From Kalaharituber pfeilii (taxonomy: Eukaryota; Ascomycota; Pezizomycetes; Pezizales; Pezizaceae), in NCBI GenBank assembly GCA_015179045.1, contig WHUZ01000091.1, positions 124,001-188,000 of the forward strand: 64,000 nucleotides of DNA, in the 5' to 3' direction. The notes beneath the pieces were generated by a model. That model did not search any database, had not been told where the DNA came from, and saw only the letters and a list, made by a program, of their open reading frames with translations. This document shows positions 55,002-64,000 of the stretch, in pieces. The translations under genes and the position numbers were made by a program. How positions within the stretch are numbered: position 1 is the stretch's first letter; each line of letters opens with the position of its first letter.

Positions 55002-57052
55002 TCATAAGACACCATCCTCATGCTCGTCCTGTCTAGTCAAACGCGACTGTAACAGCCTGTACCGCGTCCCCGCAGCGTCACGAGAGTTGAACGAGACTTC
55101 GTCCTCCTCCTCTAGCACATCATCGCCCGTATCTCCGTCCCCGTCCGAGACGTCGGCCACCGAAGGGTCAACTGCCTTCCGCGCCTCTTCGTCCACCTCC
55201 TCGTCCTCGTAAATCTGCACTAGGTCTGGTCCCTCGTCATCATCGTTTTCGGAAGTCGAGTAATCATACAAGTCAAATACGATGTCCTCCTCCTCCAAAA
55301 TATCATCGCTCATCTCCTCGTCCCCATCCCCGACCACCCCTTGTAGTGTAGCTGCCGACGACGGCGGCACCGGTGCACGGTCGCCTAATTCCACCCTCGA
55401 TTCATCCCCTTTGTAGCCGTCGTCGTAATCGTCGTAAACTGGTACTCTGCGGCTCCCTAGTTGTAGAGTCCCAGACCATTCTTGCTCTTCATCAACGTCG
55501 TTTTCGACATCATAGTCCCTATTTCCTGCTGGACTACACCACGGAGAAACGGGCGACGATGGCGGCACCGGCGGAGGCTCCACTGACTCCAGCGACCATT
55601 CTTCCATTCCGTCATCGTAGTCCTCGTAAATCTTTATTGGCGGCCGACGCGCCTGCCTCCTGTCATCGTCATCTTCATCATAATCCTCATCCACCTGCAC
55701 TTTGCGCATGGGAGGAGTCGTGACAGCCGCCGCATTGCGGTTCTCACTCTCACCGCCCTGTTCTTGACCCTGTGTCTGTATCTGAACCACTTGCTGTACC
55801 GGCATACCGCGTCGCGCCCAGCGCAGGGATGGACGATCCGGGCAAGGCCTGTCGAAATTGTCAGTATGTTAATTTGCACCACCCCAACATCGCACGCACC
55901 TCTTGTTGGCCTCAAACTCCTCCGCCGTCTCCACCTTCCTCTTTCTATGCCGTGGACGTCGGCACGGGGTTTCCTATCAAATTCTATTAGTCTCACGCAC
56001 ACATCCTTACACACGCACCGAAAGATGGCATCGTGGGTATCGAAAACTTACATTTTGCCTCTTCCTCATCTGTGGCCACGCCTCCGCCATCTCATCGCCG
56101 TCCTGGCGCAACCACTCCATGCATTCCAGCTGCGAGTAGTAAATCATCGCTGCGTACTATATATCTCCCCCCATTCATCAGTCCACACTAACCCGCGCTC
56201 AAGCACACACCCGAGAACTTACCTCCCTATCACCCATAACCTCCATCTCCTCCCCGTCTTTCAGAATCCCCGATTCTCCGGAATACGCGCCGCCGTCCTG
56301 CAAGTTGCGGTGCACTGCGTAGGAGAGCGAGTATGCGCTAGAGCGGCGGAACGGGTCTCGGGCGGGGGCACCAGGGAAGACGTTCGGGGTCGTGAGGGGC
56401 GAGGGCACTAATTGGATGTTTCCGCGAAGGAGCGGGGATGGGGAACTGTGGTCGAGCGGGGTGACGGGTTGTCGTTGTCGTCATCGTTGTTGTTGTCATC
56501 GTTGTCGTTATCGTTGTTGTTGTCATCGTTGTTGTTGGTGGTTGTGGTTGGTAGTGGCTCTAGAGCAGAAGGAGATATGGGCTCTTGCTTGATGGGAGGC
56601 TCCTGGGATGGCGGGGTTGGAGCAGCTGGGGCGGCTGGTGTCGGTGGAGGAGACCTCTGCTGAGCCTTGCCCTTGCCCTTCCCCTTCCTCTTCCCCGTCC
56701 CTTCCCTTCGGCCCGTCGATCCACGGCCGTGACTCGAGCGTCTGCCGGCAGCTGCGGGCCGGGGCTCCAGTACCGCCCTCACCTCCTGCGCAAACTCGAT
56801 CTGCACAGCATTGGGCCGCCCAACATCATTCTGCTGATCCCCGGCCTCTGCAACGGGATCCACCGGGGCCTCAGAACACTGCTTCCTCTTCGGCCTCCTT
56901 CTCTCCCGCTTCGGCGCCTCGAGCTTGAGAAAGCGGGCCTCAACATTCTCCCCATTGGCCCGGGCGGCGCGCGCAAGGCTGCGGGTGAAGGGCCGCTTCG
57001 CTACGGCGGCTGCGGCTGCGGCGCGTCGAGTGGAGCTGCGGATAGCAGGCAT
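55002..57052 (-). CDS. Acidic repeat protein of unknown function, copy A
   Basis: Four splice-linked blocks follow exon 1. Exon 1 starts at 57052 (MPAIRSSTRRAAAAAAVAKR). The later exons are 56156-56052, 55973-55900 and 55848-55002, joined by introns with GTAAGT or GTGCGT donors, an ACTGAC branch site and TAG/CAG acceptors. The block ending at 56223 (VPSPLTTPNVFPGAPARDPF through LKDGEEMEVMGDRE) is in a different frame from the start, so exon 1 holds a net frameshift between a GAC/AAC microsatellite (about 56470-56540) and 56410. The N-terminus is basic (FTRSLARAARANGEN). The middle reads YYSQLECMEWL and RPRHRKRKVETAEEFEANKR. The last about 280 residues are very acidic with three to four repeats around (I/V)YEDYDDG and PPVPPSS. 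Family unknown. It looks nuclear or scaffold-like only by composition. Confidence 0.6.
56465..56545 (-). repeat. GAC/AAC coding microsatellite
   Basis: Trinucleotide runs encode an Asn/Asp tract in the start frame (NNNDDNNNDNDNDD) or Gln/Arg in the frame that would fit the downstream block. The frame problem of copy A is located at or just after this tract. Confidence 0.8.
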
Positions 57053-57084
57053 CGTTTGTGTGTGTGTGTGTGTGTGTGTGTGGA
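57053..57084 (-). repeat. (CA)n tract directly upstream of copy A start codon
   Basis: About 13 CA units on the coding strand end a few bases before the ATG at 57052, so they would lie in the 5' leader or core promoter. Copy B lacks the tract. Confidence 0.8.
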
Positions 57085-58390
57085 AAACTGCGGTCGGCGG
57101 TTAGAGGACCTGCTTTTTGTGCACAATGGGGAGTGGGGGTGGGTAACTATACGGACTGAAATTGACTGGGAGTTGTATGTTCGATAGAAACTTGATTTTT
57201 GCAGACCTACGCGCTGCGGTCAAGAAATTGGGATGATAGCTCAAGTAATCGATAAATAGGAGGCTGGCTGTGCTGCTGTGAGGATTGGAATTGGATACTT
57301 GACAGTTGTAGAGGCCGTCGACGATAGCGCTTGCAAAAAAACGAAACTACCACCTGGAAAAAAAAAAAAAAAAAAAACAACACAACAGCACACACACCCA
57401 ACCCACCCGCACGCACAAAATGGAAAAAGACAGTCACGGCACAAATACCGCAGGTCTCCGCACCCCCCGCACACACAAACGCGACTTTGCGCGTACATAG
57501 CCTTGCTTCGCACAACTAACGTATATAACGCCAAAGCACGACTCATTGGCCAAATGGCTTGCTTCTGCGCACGCCGGCTGGCCCGACAGACCAGGCGAGC
57601 TGCGGTCTGTGTCTTCGTTGTATAGGCCGGGCGGGTGTGCGGGATACGATGCAGTGTACATTGACGTCTCAATGAGGGGGAATGCTCTCCTGAACGCTCT
57701 GCAGCACACCGCACTCCCGCCCGGCCCGGCCCAGGCTCATTGCCCCACCCCCACCCACGAGTAATACCGTGACAGTCGTCATCCACAGTATCCAGCTGCA
57801 AAGCACTCGTCAACTTCCACGATACATATGCCTGATCACTGTACCGCCCCCTCGCTCCCCGTAGCCCGTCACAAAACGGAAACCCATATTGCTGCAGAGC
57901 TTCTTGCGTTCTTTCAGTCACGCAATGCGGGATCACCATAGTGCCCACTGACCTGCTCAATCCAGCAAAAGGCAACACAGCGGAGGTCAGATGCAAATGT
58001 ATACTTACACGTGATTATTGGTTTCAAGATTCGTTAACAGTTGACGATTTGCTATACCGCAAAAGCAGTTGACCTGAGATGAACGAGGGTGGCTCTCCTG
58101 TATTAGGATAGCGCTAAATATATCAATCGACATTCTTCCCATTTGTCACAATGATCTTTTTTTCTTTGTATCGCATGTCAATCTCGCACCATTGCAGCTT
58201 TTGCTACGCAATACAACATATGTATGTAACCCATTTCACGCACATTATTCGTGCCTCGTGGTAGTCCAGCAGGGCTCCATACGAGTATTGAACGGCCTCG
58301 GGAAAAAAAAAATCAGAAAATAAAAATTACTAGTATGATTTGGATAAGTTTGATTCCCATGGGGCACTGATAGCGGAGAAAATCTCGCGC
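57085..58390. other. Spacer between copies A and B
   Basis: The first about 450 bp resembles the region upstream of copy B (shared poly-A tract flanked by CACAACAGC/AGCACAACC and the CACACAAACGC..TTGCGCGTA block), so the tandem duplication includes 5' flank. The remainder has no recognised gene. Confidence 0.6.
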
Positions 58391-58844
58391 CTGACACTCC
58401 CCGTCGTCGTCCGGTTCACTCAAACACGACTGTAGCCGTTCCTCTAGCTTGCGCGAGCCCTCCCCCACAAACACACTTCGTCCCCCTGATCTCCCTCATC
58501 CCCGTCCGGGGGGGCTCCGCCGGCGGAAGCCCAACTACCTCCGACGTCATTCCCACCCCCCCCGTCCTCCTAACTCCGCACTAGCTCCTCTCTCTCGTCG
58601 TCGTACGAAAAACCTGCCCCCATGACGGAGAAACTCGCTTTAGACTCCCTGCTTTGAATTGCGGTGTCACTCACTCGGCGCACGCGAGGCGGGTCAACTG
58701 AGTCCAGCGCGGCTTCGTCCACCTCTTCATTATCCTCGTAAGGCACCCCGTTTTGCAACTAGGCTCCAGACGATTCCCGTCCTCGTCAACCGCCGTCTTC
58801 GTCATAATATATCTCATTTTCCTCTGGGCCTATAGCGTCCTTTC

Positions 58845-59445
58845 TCCATTCTTATTATTACTATTATCATTATGTTGCGGTGTCTACGATAATGTAGGGT
58901 GTAACTTGGGACATCTCTCGATGGTAGAAGGCCCTCCTTACATAGCCAGCCCCCCGCGCATGCCTACTGTATATTCTACTGCTTATGCTAGCTATGCTTA
59001 ACAATCAATATCGAACGTACCCTTGCCACCCAATGGCGCAGCTCTTGCCACTCACTCAATCCATGCGCTGTCGCAAAACCCTGGAGAGGACCTTGGCATT
59101 TCACGTGCCCTGGTAAAGGAGGGCCCGAGGAGAGGGTACTAGAAGGTTCGGCGGGTTGAAGAACCGGGAGACTAAAAAGGGGAAGTGGGTAACTTGAGAA
59201 TTACGGGTATATCAAGAGGGGCGAGGAGGAGGCCTTCTCTGTAGCATACAATAATCATCGCTACAAGGTTGAAGAAAAGTCAGATTCCATAGACCTCGAT
59301 CAATTCCAGCTATTTGCTCCTTCTTCCCTCTAGTCCAGCGCCCTGCTTGTGATACGCTTTAGATATCCCCTTTCCGGGTAGACGCTGACAGTACTCGCAT
59401 GCCGCCTATGCCACGTTATGGGCTACGACGGGAATCAGTACACCT
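58845..59445. other. Insertion inside copy B
   Basis: About 600 bp with no counterpart in copy A. Its left part has TTATTATTACTATTATCATTATG. Its right end carries ACTCGCATGCCGCC and TTATGGGCTACGACGGG, a diverged family 1 hairpin with a small internal insertion and no clean A-tail. It is probably an old LINE-related insertion. Confidence 0.4.
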
Positions 59446-59512
59446 GTGATGAAAAGAATAAAAGGGAACGCAAAATCCCACTTCAGACACGAACCAGATA
59501 ACCTCCGAACCC

Positions 59513-59532
59513 CCCCCCCCCCCCCCCCCCCT
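59513..59532 (+). repeat. Poly-C tract
   Basis: About 20 cytosines in a row, giving the Gly run on the minus strand inside decayed copy B. Confidence 0.9.
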
Positions 59533-60859
59533 CCGGCGGCCGACAGCTCAGTTGGTGGGTCCTCCTCGCCCTTCTTGCCCGCCGGCGGCATCCGTGAATC
59601 GTCCGCCGACCCCAGTGTCAGTTGTTCCGTTTCGTCTTTGGCCGAAGAACTTGTGGTCTCCGTCATCGCCGTCGTCACCGCAATCCTCATCCACCTACAC
59701 CTTGCGCATGCATGGATGCGAGCGGCAGGCAGCCACTGCATTGCCGACCTCATCCTGGCATTGTGGTCCTAATCCCGCATCCTCCTGTTTCGATGCAGCG
59801 CGCGCCGGCACGGAGATTCCTTTTCAAATCTATCAGCCATACGCTCACATACATACATACAGTACACCCAAACGACTCCATGCACTAACGTATAAGAAAG
59901 TTGATTTAGAACTTACATCCAGCCCATCGAGCCACGTGCTCACCAACTTGTCGTCCAGCCCGGCCTTCGTAAACCACTCCTCGCAGTCAAGTTGCGACCA
60001 CTGAAGCATGTCGTCGTACTATATACACCCCATGCATTAGTTCCACGCATCCCTCATCAAGGACGACGAGACTCACATCAGCATCATTCATAACCAGTAT
60101 CTCCTCCCCGTCCTGCACCATCCCCGAAGTTTCGGAATACGCGCCAGGGAACACGATGGGTGCCCTCCCCTCCTGCGCAAACCAGAACAGTGCGGCGTTG
60201 GGCAGACCATCGTTCCGCAACTGTTGAGCCCTCTTTACGCGCTTCGGAGTGTTTACTTTCAGAAAGCGGGGCTGGATGTCCTCCCCATTCGCGCGGGCGG
60301 CGCGGGTAGCACTCCGGGTGAAGTGATGCTTCTCTGTTGCTGCTGCTGCGGCGGCTGCGGCGAGTCGAGTGGACCTGCGGGCAGCCGGCATCGTTGTGCG
60401 CAACGCGATTGAAAGAACTGGATCACTCGGTCGGTGTTGGTGAGTTTTTCGCTCCGGATAAATCAAAGCAAGCAGTTGATGGGAAGTGGGGTAGGTGGGT
60501 AGGGTGGGTGAGGTGGGGTGGGTGGGGCATACGGACGGAAATTAACTGGGTGCAAGAGTCGATAGACTTGACTTGTCGGCGCGCGCTGCTGAGAGATAGA
60601 TATTGGCGTCGAAGAATCTGAATACTTTGCTGTTCGAGGTGCGCTCCGCTTGCTGAGGAGGGAGAAAAAAAACCAAGAAGCAGCACAACCCGCCGGCACC
60701 TTATTTTCAAAAAAAAAAAAAAAAAAAGGACAGATAGACAATAAACCTACCCCCCTCCAAAATTTGCCCCCAACACACAAACGCAATTGCGCGTATCTTA
60801 CTCGTTGGAAAAAAAATATTTCACATCTGTTTGCCACTCATATGCAATCCTGATTAACT

Positions 60860-61730
60860 TGCATATGCGTGACTCACCCCTCAATAGCTGTTGCTGTTCT
60901 CCTACTGGTTCATTCATCACGTACCGGTATGTATGCCGGTGGCGGCTGAAGGCTCAGGTGACGTCACTGACCGGGTCAGGCGCACCTGTGGAAAAATCCC
61001 TGTCACTTACGGAAAATTCCCGCAGAAGCGGGGACTTTTGGTCTCATGCCAAGACCTTGTTAGGCGAGCGCAGCGAAGGTCTTGATTTGTTGTTGATTAT
61101 GCAACGAGCATCACGGGACATATCACGTGAATCTATCATGGCCGAGATCATGGTATGCGGTAATTCTACGTGATGCGATATAGGAATTAGCAACGTCATA
61201 CTTCCACCAATTTGCTGGCAGCTCATGTCTATATATACGGGTGTTAGGAAACGCATATTGTACGTAGTTTATGCTGAAGTTGATAAGAAGAGAATGAGAA
61301 TAAGAGAGGTTAAAAACAATACGTATCCCTGCGCACTTTATATGTTGCTTCATGATCCTTATGTATTTTCCAGTCGGCTAATTTGAATCTAAGACTTAGT
61401 ACTACCCCGCAGGTGTGATTTTGGCCCCCTTTAGATCCAAGTCTCAGGGACAAGCTTCGTGACCAGATGCAGGCAGGGGTAAGCGACGCTAGCCATACCG
61501 TATATGTATTTTAAAGCGACGCCCATTCTAGTAGTGCGTACAAATCCATGCTCAGATCCATGCAAGGATAGATTGGAAAAAAAGAAATTGGTCGATGCTT
61601 CTCATGCGACCTCACCTCTACCCACTGGTATTGCTTCAGCTCACAAATTCTCACCTCCTACTGCCTCATCTCGTATCGCATCACATCGGCTCGCTTCACA
61701 CCCACGTATTTTCAAAATTGCCGACAACAT
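60860..61730. other. Spacer without recognised genes
   Basis: No gene, tRNA or transposon terminus is recognised. The block GGTGGCGGCTGAAGGCTCAGGTGACGTCA-type sequence near 60940 contains TGACGTCA, a perfect CRE/bZIP-like palindrome, but no gene next to it makes this meaningful. Confidence 0.45.
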
Positions 61731-61734
61731 CTGC

Positions 61735-61799
61735 TTTCCCTGCCGTAGGCTGGTAGCCTGTGTGCGGGGCTACTTGACCCAAAAAAAAACAAAAAAAAA
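61735..61799 (+). mobile_element. Ultrashort retroposon, family 2
   Basis: CCCTGCCGTAGGCTGGTAGC hairpin with inner AGGCT/AGCCT stem, foot GTGCGGGG, linker CTACTTGACC and A-tail with one C. Candidate duplications GACAACATCTGC (61723-61734) and GACAATGTCCGC (61800-61811) match at 9 of 12 positions, so the copy would be old. Confidence 0.7.
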
Positions 61800-61814
61800 G
61801 ACAATGTCCGCATC

Positions 61815-63140
61815 ACTCCTACGTGCACGTGAACTCATTGCCGCTTTTGCCGGCTGCATATTTGAAAAGGGGGAAAGCTATGGGCTAAACCGAGACCCCG
61901 ACTACAAGCCTATGCACTTTCTCAAGGCTTCTTGATTTCGGCAGTAAGTAGCTCGGTATTCAAGAATGTGATGATATTGCTGAAAATCACACTCGGGACG
62001 ATATCATTCCATACGCTCGGCTGAAAGTGGCTGAAGCACCAGAAAGTTCATGACTTGACGGAGGAGAGTAACTGAAACGCCGGAATACAGTATTAAGGAA
62101 TGCAGGAGCGTATTGTTCTGCACTCTTTCAGGACAGTTAAGGAGGATACAGTACCGAAGTAGATATCCAAGTATTGGATGGAGTAGGTGGCCTGGCAGCG
62201 CCCTAGAAAACGGTGGGCATGGATCTGAACATGTGTTGTACGTACTACTAGATTGGCGGTCGCGTTTAAATACATATATAGCTAGCATCGCTTACCCCTA
62301 CCGACATCCAGTCAGAAAAAGTGACTGGACAGAGACATTTCGTCCAACCGTTTTAGTCACCGTCTGGTTACGAGACTATAGTAAGGCTTCTACTTGTAGA
62401 AGCCCCCAGCGCTTGAAGGCAAGCACCCAGCAGTATTCTTAATAGTACCTAAGCTGAAAGATACCTATTGTTCTGAGAATCAAGCCTACGGGAACTTTGA
62501 AATTAATACAGACCTTACTTCATACATGAACATTAGCATAAGACTTAAGTATAGAACTAATATATGAAACTACTCCTTATACAGTATATGGAAGTATTTT
62601 TAGATATGCTGTATACATCGGAATATATGAGGTTAAGTACAAATTGGATTTATCTATGATAAAGGAGTATGAAGAAGTTTGTGCTTGATTATTACGTTCT
62701 ACGTGTATCTTGATATTTTTGTGCTCTGAGTACCATATATGTGGATACGAGACTATATGTGGATCTACCTAGTACAAACCGTAGCTAGCTAGGTGTGCTT
62801 AGCGCTTGGCTAGAGAACTCGGTTGCTAGGCAAAATGCACTGCCAACATAAGAATCAAGACCCCCGCTGCGCTCGGCTTTTCGCAGCCAGAGGGTCTTGG
62901 AGAGCGCGATGCAGGGGCACTGCAAGACAGTGTTAAATCCCTCTATAACGTAACCATCTACACTTTCCAATATAAAAGAGACGTATAGGAATCAGTAAAG
63001 TCCTGCCAGCGAGATCTCCAGCAGCACTTAACAAAATCGAGTTTGGGATGATCCGGCCAATAATAGTTAATGACGAGAGATACTGCAACTTGTGTTTTAA
63101 TTCAGACGCACAAAACCGAGTCCATCAACAAAAAAACAAA
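61815..63140. other. AT-rich spacer
   Basis: No recognisable gene. CCCCGCTGCGCTCGGC with a GAGAGCGCG neighbour near 62873 is a local GC-rich patch. Confidence 0.5.
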
Positions 63141-63141
63141 A

Positions 63142-63570
63142 ATGGACATTCATAACAACTTAAAAAGGACCTTGACAAAGCCACACCAAACAAAAGCAGG
63201 AAAAACCAGAAAACGAACGAGATAAGACACAAGAAAACTAAAGCACACAAAGCCAAGTACACAAGCTGTACACAAAACAAAAAATAAAAATAAAAACTTA
63301 AAAAGGACCTTGACAAAGCCGCACCAAACAAAAGCAGGAAAAAGCAGAAAACGAACGAGATAAGACACAAGAAAACTAAAGTACACAAAGACAAGTACAC
63401 AAAACTGTACACAAAACAAAAAACAAAAATGGACATTCATAACAACCTATAAAGGACATTGACAAAGCTACACCAGACAAAAGCAGGAAAAACCAGAAAA
63501 CGAACGAGATAGGACACAGGAAAACTAAAGCACAAGATAACTAAAGCACACAAACTGTACACAAAACAGC
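63142..63570 (+). repeat. ~142-bp tandem repeat, three copies
   Basis: Units start near 63142, 63285 and 63430. Each contains AAAGGACCTTGACAAAGCC or a close variant, then ACGAACGAGATARGACAC and GTACACAAAAC. Units 1 and 2 are the most alike; unit 3 has an internal duplication of GAAAACTAAAGCACA. The three long, overlapping Phe/Leu/Cys-rich frames on the minus strand are by-products of this repeat. Confidence 0.85.
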
Positions 63571-63602
63571 CGTACACTAGAAGCTCAAAACACACAAACA
63601 AA

Positions 63603-63642
63603 AAAAGGGGGGGGGGGAAAATCATTTCCCCCCCCCCCCCCA
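63603..63642 (+). repeat. Poly-G/poly-C hairpin
   Basis: A run of about 11 G is followed after ten bases by a run of about 12 C. The two can form a very stable hairpin, and this spot is prone to sequencing error. Confidence 0.8.
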
Positions 63643-64000
63643 TCATCAACATCGGACCCATCAGGGGTTACCAGTTTTCCCCGTCGAAATTTTTCCCTAT
63701 GTTGAGTCCAATTAGTCCGAGATATGTCAACCGGTGAGGAATCTGGCTTACCTCAACTTGTCCTGACAGAAACTGCTTGGAGCTTCTTCCATCATATTCC
63801 ACCCACTCTTTCCTACCTCCCATCCCCATCCAAGCGAACAAACCTCAAAGAAGCATAACGTAACTCAAGGAATTCATCTGGAAGCAACCCAGCGCCCCCG
63901 TCTCCTTTTTCTCCGCATGTCAATCTCCATCTAAACACCCACCAAACCATACAAAGTATCCTCTTTATCTCCCGTTACTCACTCAACAGCTGCCCACTTG

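Larger units (their letters stand above)
58395..60391 (-). pseudogene. Acidic repeat protein, copy B (decayed paralog of A)
   Basis: Exon 1 (60391-60077) begins MPAARRSTRLAAAAAAAATE and shares FTRSATRAARANGED and (V/L)QDGEEILVMNDAD with copy A. Exon 2 (60018-59917, WSQLDCEEWFTKAGLDDKL) and exon 3 (from 59819, ESPCRRALHRNRR) follow at the same intron positions as A. Exon 3 ends in TAG (59769-59771), giving a 155-residue product. Beyond it, sequence homologous to the acidic tail of A continues with further stops (MRKV then TAG near 59700), a poly-C tract, an insertion of about 600 bp (58840-59440) and the last repeats at 58395-58800 (YEDNEEVDEAALDSVDPP). Exon 1 of B lacks A's Asn/Asp tract and is in frame. 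Confidence 0.65.

Noticed and set aside
63125..63661. Cys/Phe/Leu-rich frames that look like TM proteins on the minus strand
   Set aside because: Three different frames are open over the same tandem repeat, because A-rich sequence on the plus strand lacks stops on the other.

Overview
This window looks like nuclear DNA of a filamentous ascomycete with a repeat-loaded genome. Introns are short (about 50-80 bp) with GTAAGT-type donors, TACTAAT/CTGAC-like branch sites and CAG/TAG acceptors. The repeats are Tad1-like LINEs, a decayed Ty3/gypsy element, pogo-, hAT- and Ginger-like DNA elements, and a remnant of a fungal NLR/ankyrin-type gene. The repeat load and that gene type suggest a Pezizomycete (truffle-like) lineage, but this placement is an inference. 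There are no bacterial features: no operons, ribosome binding sites or CRISPR.

Layout. 1-3.5 kb is gene-free. 3.8-6.1 kb holds a lineage-specific acidic, repeat-rich gene with a clear first intron and later frame breaks, followed by a 0.55 kb A-rich block. 8.0-9.9 kb and 16.4-18.3 kb carry two intact paralogous three-exon genes for a multi-pass membrane protein of unknown function. Both assemble to exactly 580 residues and have introns at the same places. A third, more distant member (431 residues) lies at 26.3-27.7 kb. Between them are LINE fragments (13.0-15.6 kb), a pogo-like MITE (11.4-12.2 kb) and a long-TIR element (22.3-24.1 kb). 29.8-34.5 kb is a dead gypsy retrotransposon. 36.4-38.4 kb is a DNA element that carries an integrase-type zinc-finger fragment. 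40.4-44.3 kb is an ankyrin gene broken by a 1.8 kb long-TIR element. A tRNA-Asp gene with a 9-nt intron is at 46.4 kb. 50.3-51.2 kb is a hAT-like element built from GGCCTG minisatellites. 51.5-55 kb is a field of degenerate repeats. 55.0-57.05 kb and 58.4-60.4 kb are tandem paralogs of an acidic protein gene, the second decayed. The right end has a three-copy tandem repeat.

The most unusual signal is a set of ultrashort retroposons scattered over the whole window. Each is only about 36-65 bp including its poly(A) tract, and eleven of those listed have readable 11-14 bp target-site duplications. They fall into two families, each a single small hairpin followed by an A-tail. Nearly all copies start at the same place, the 5' foot of the hairpin. 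Family 1 is identical to the 3' end of the local LINE, and its stem shows compensatory changes (CTCGC/GCGAG versus ATCGC/GCGAT). Longer relatives join a LINE ORF1-like segment directly to this tail, with no ORF2 between.
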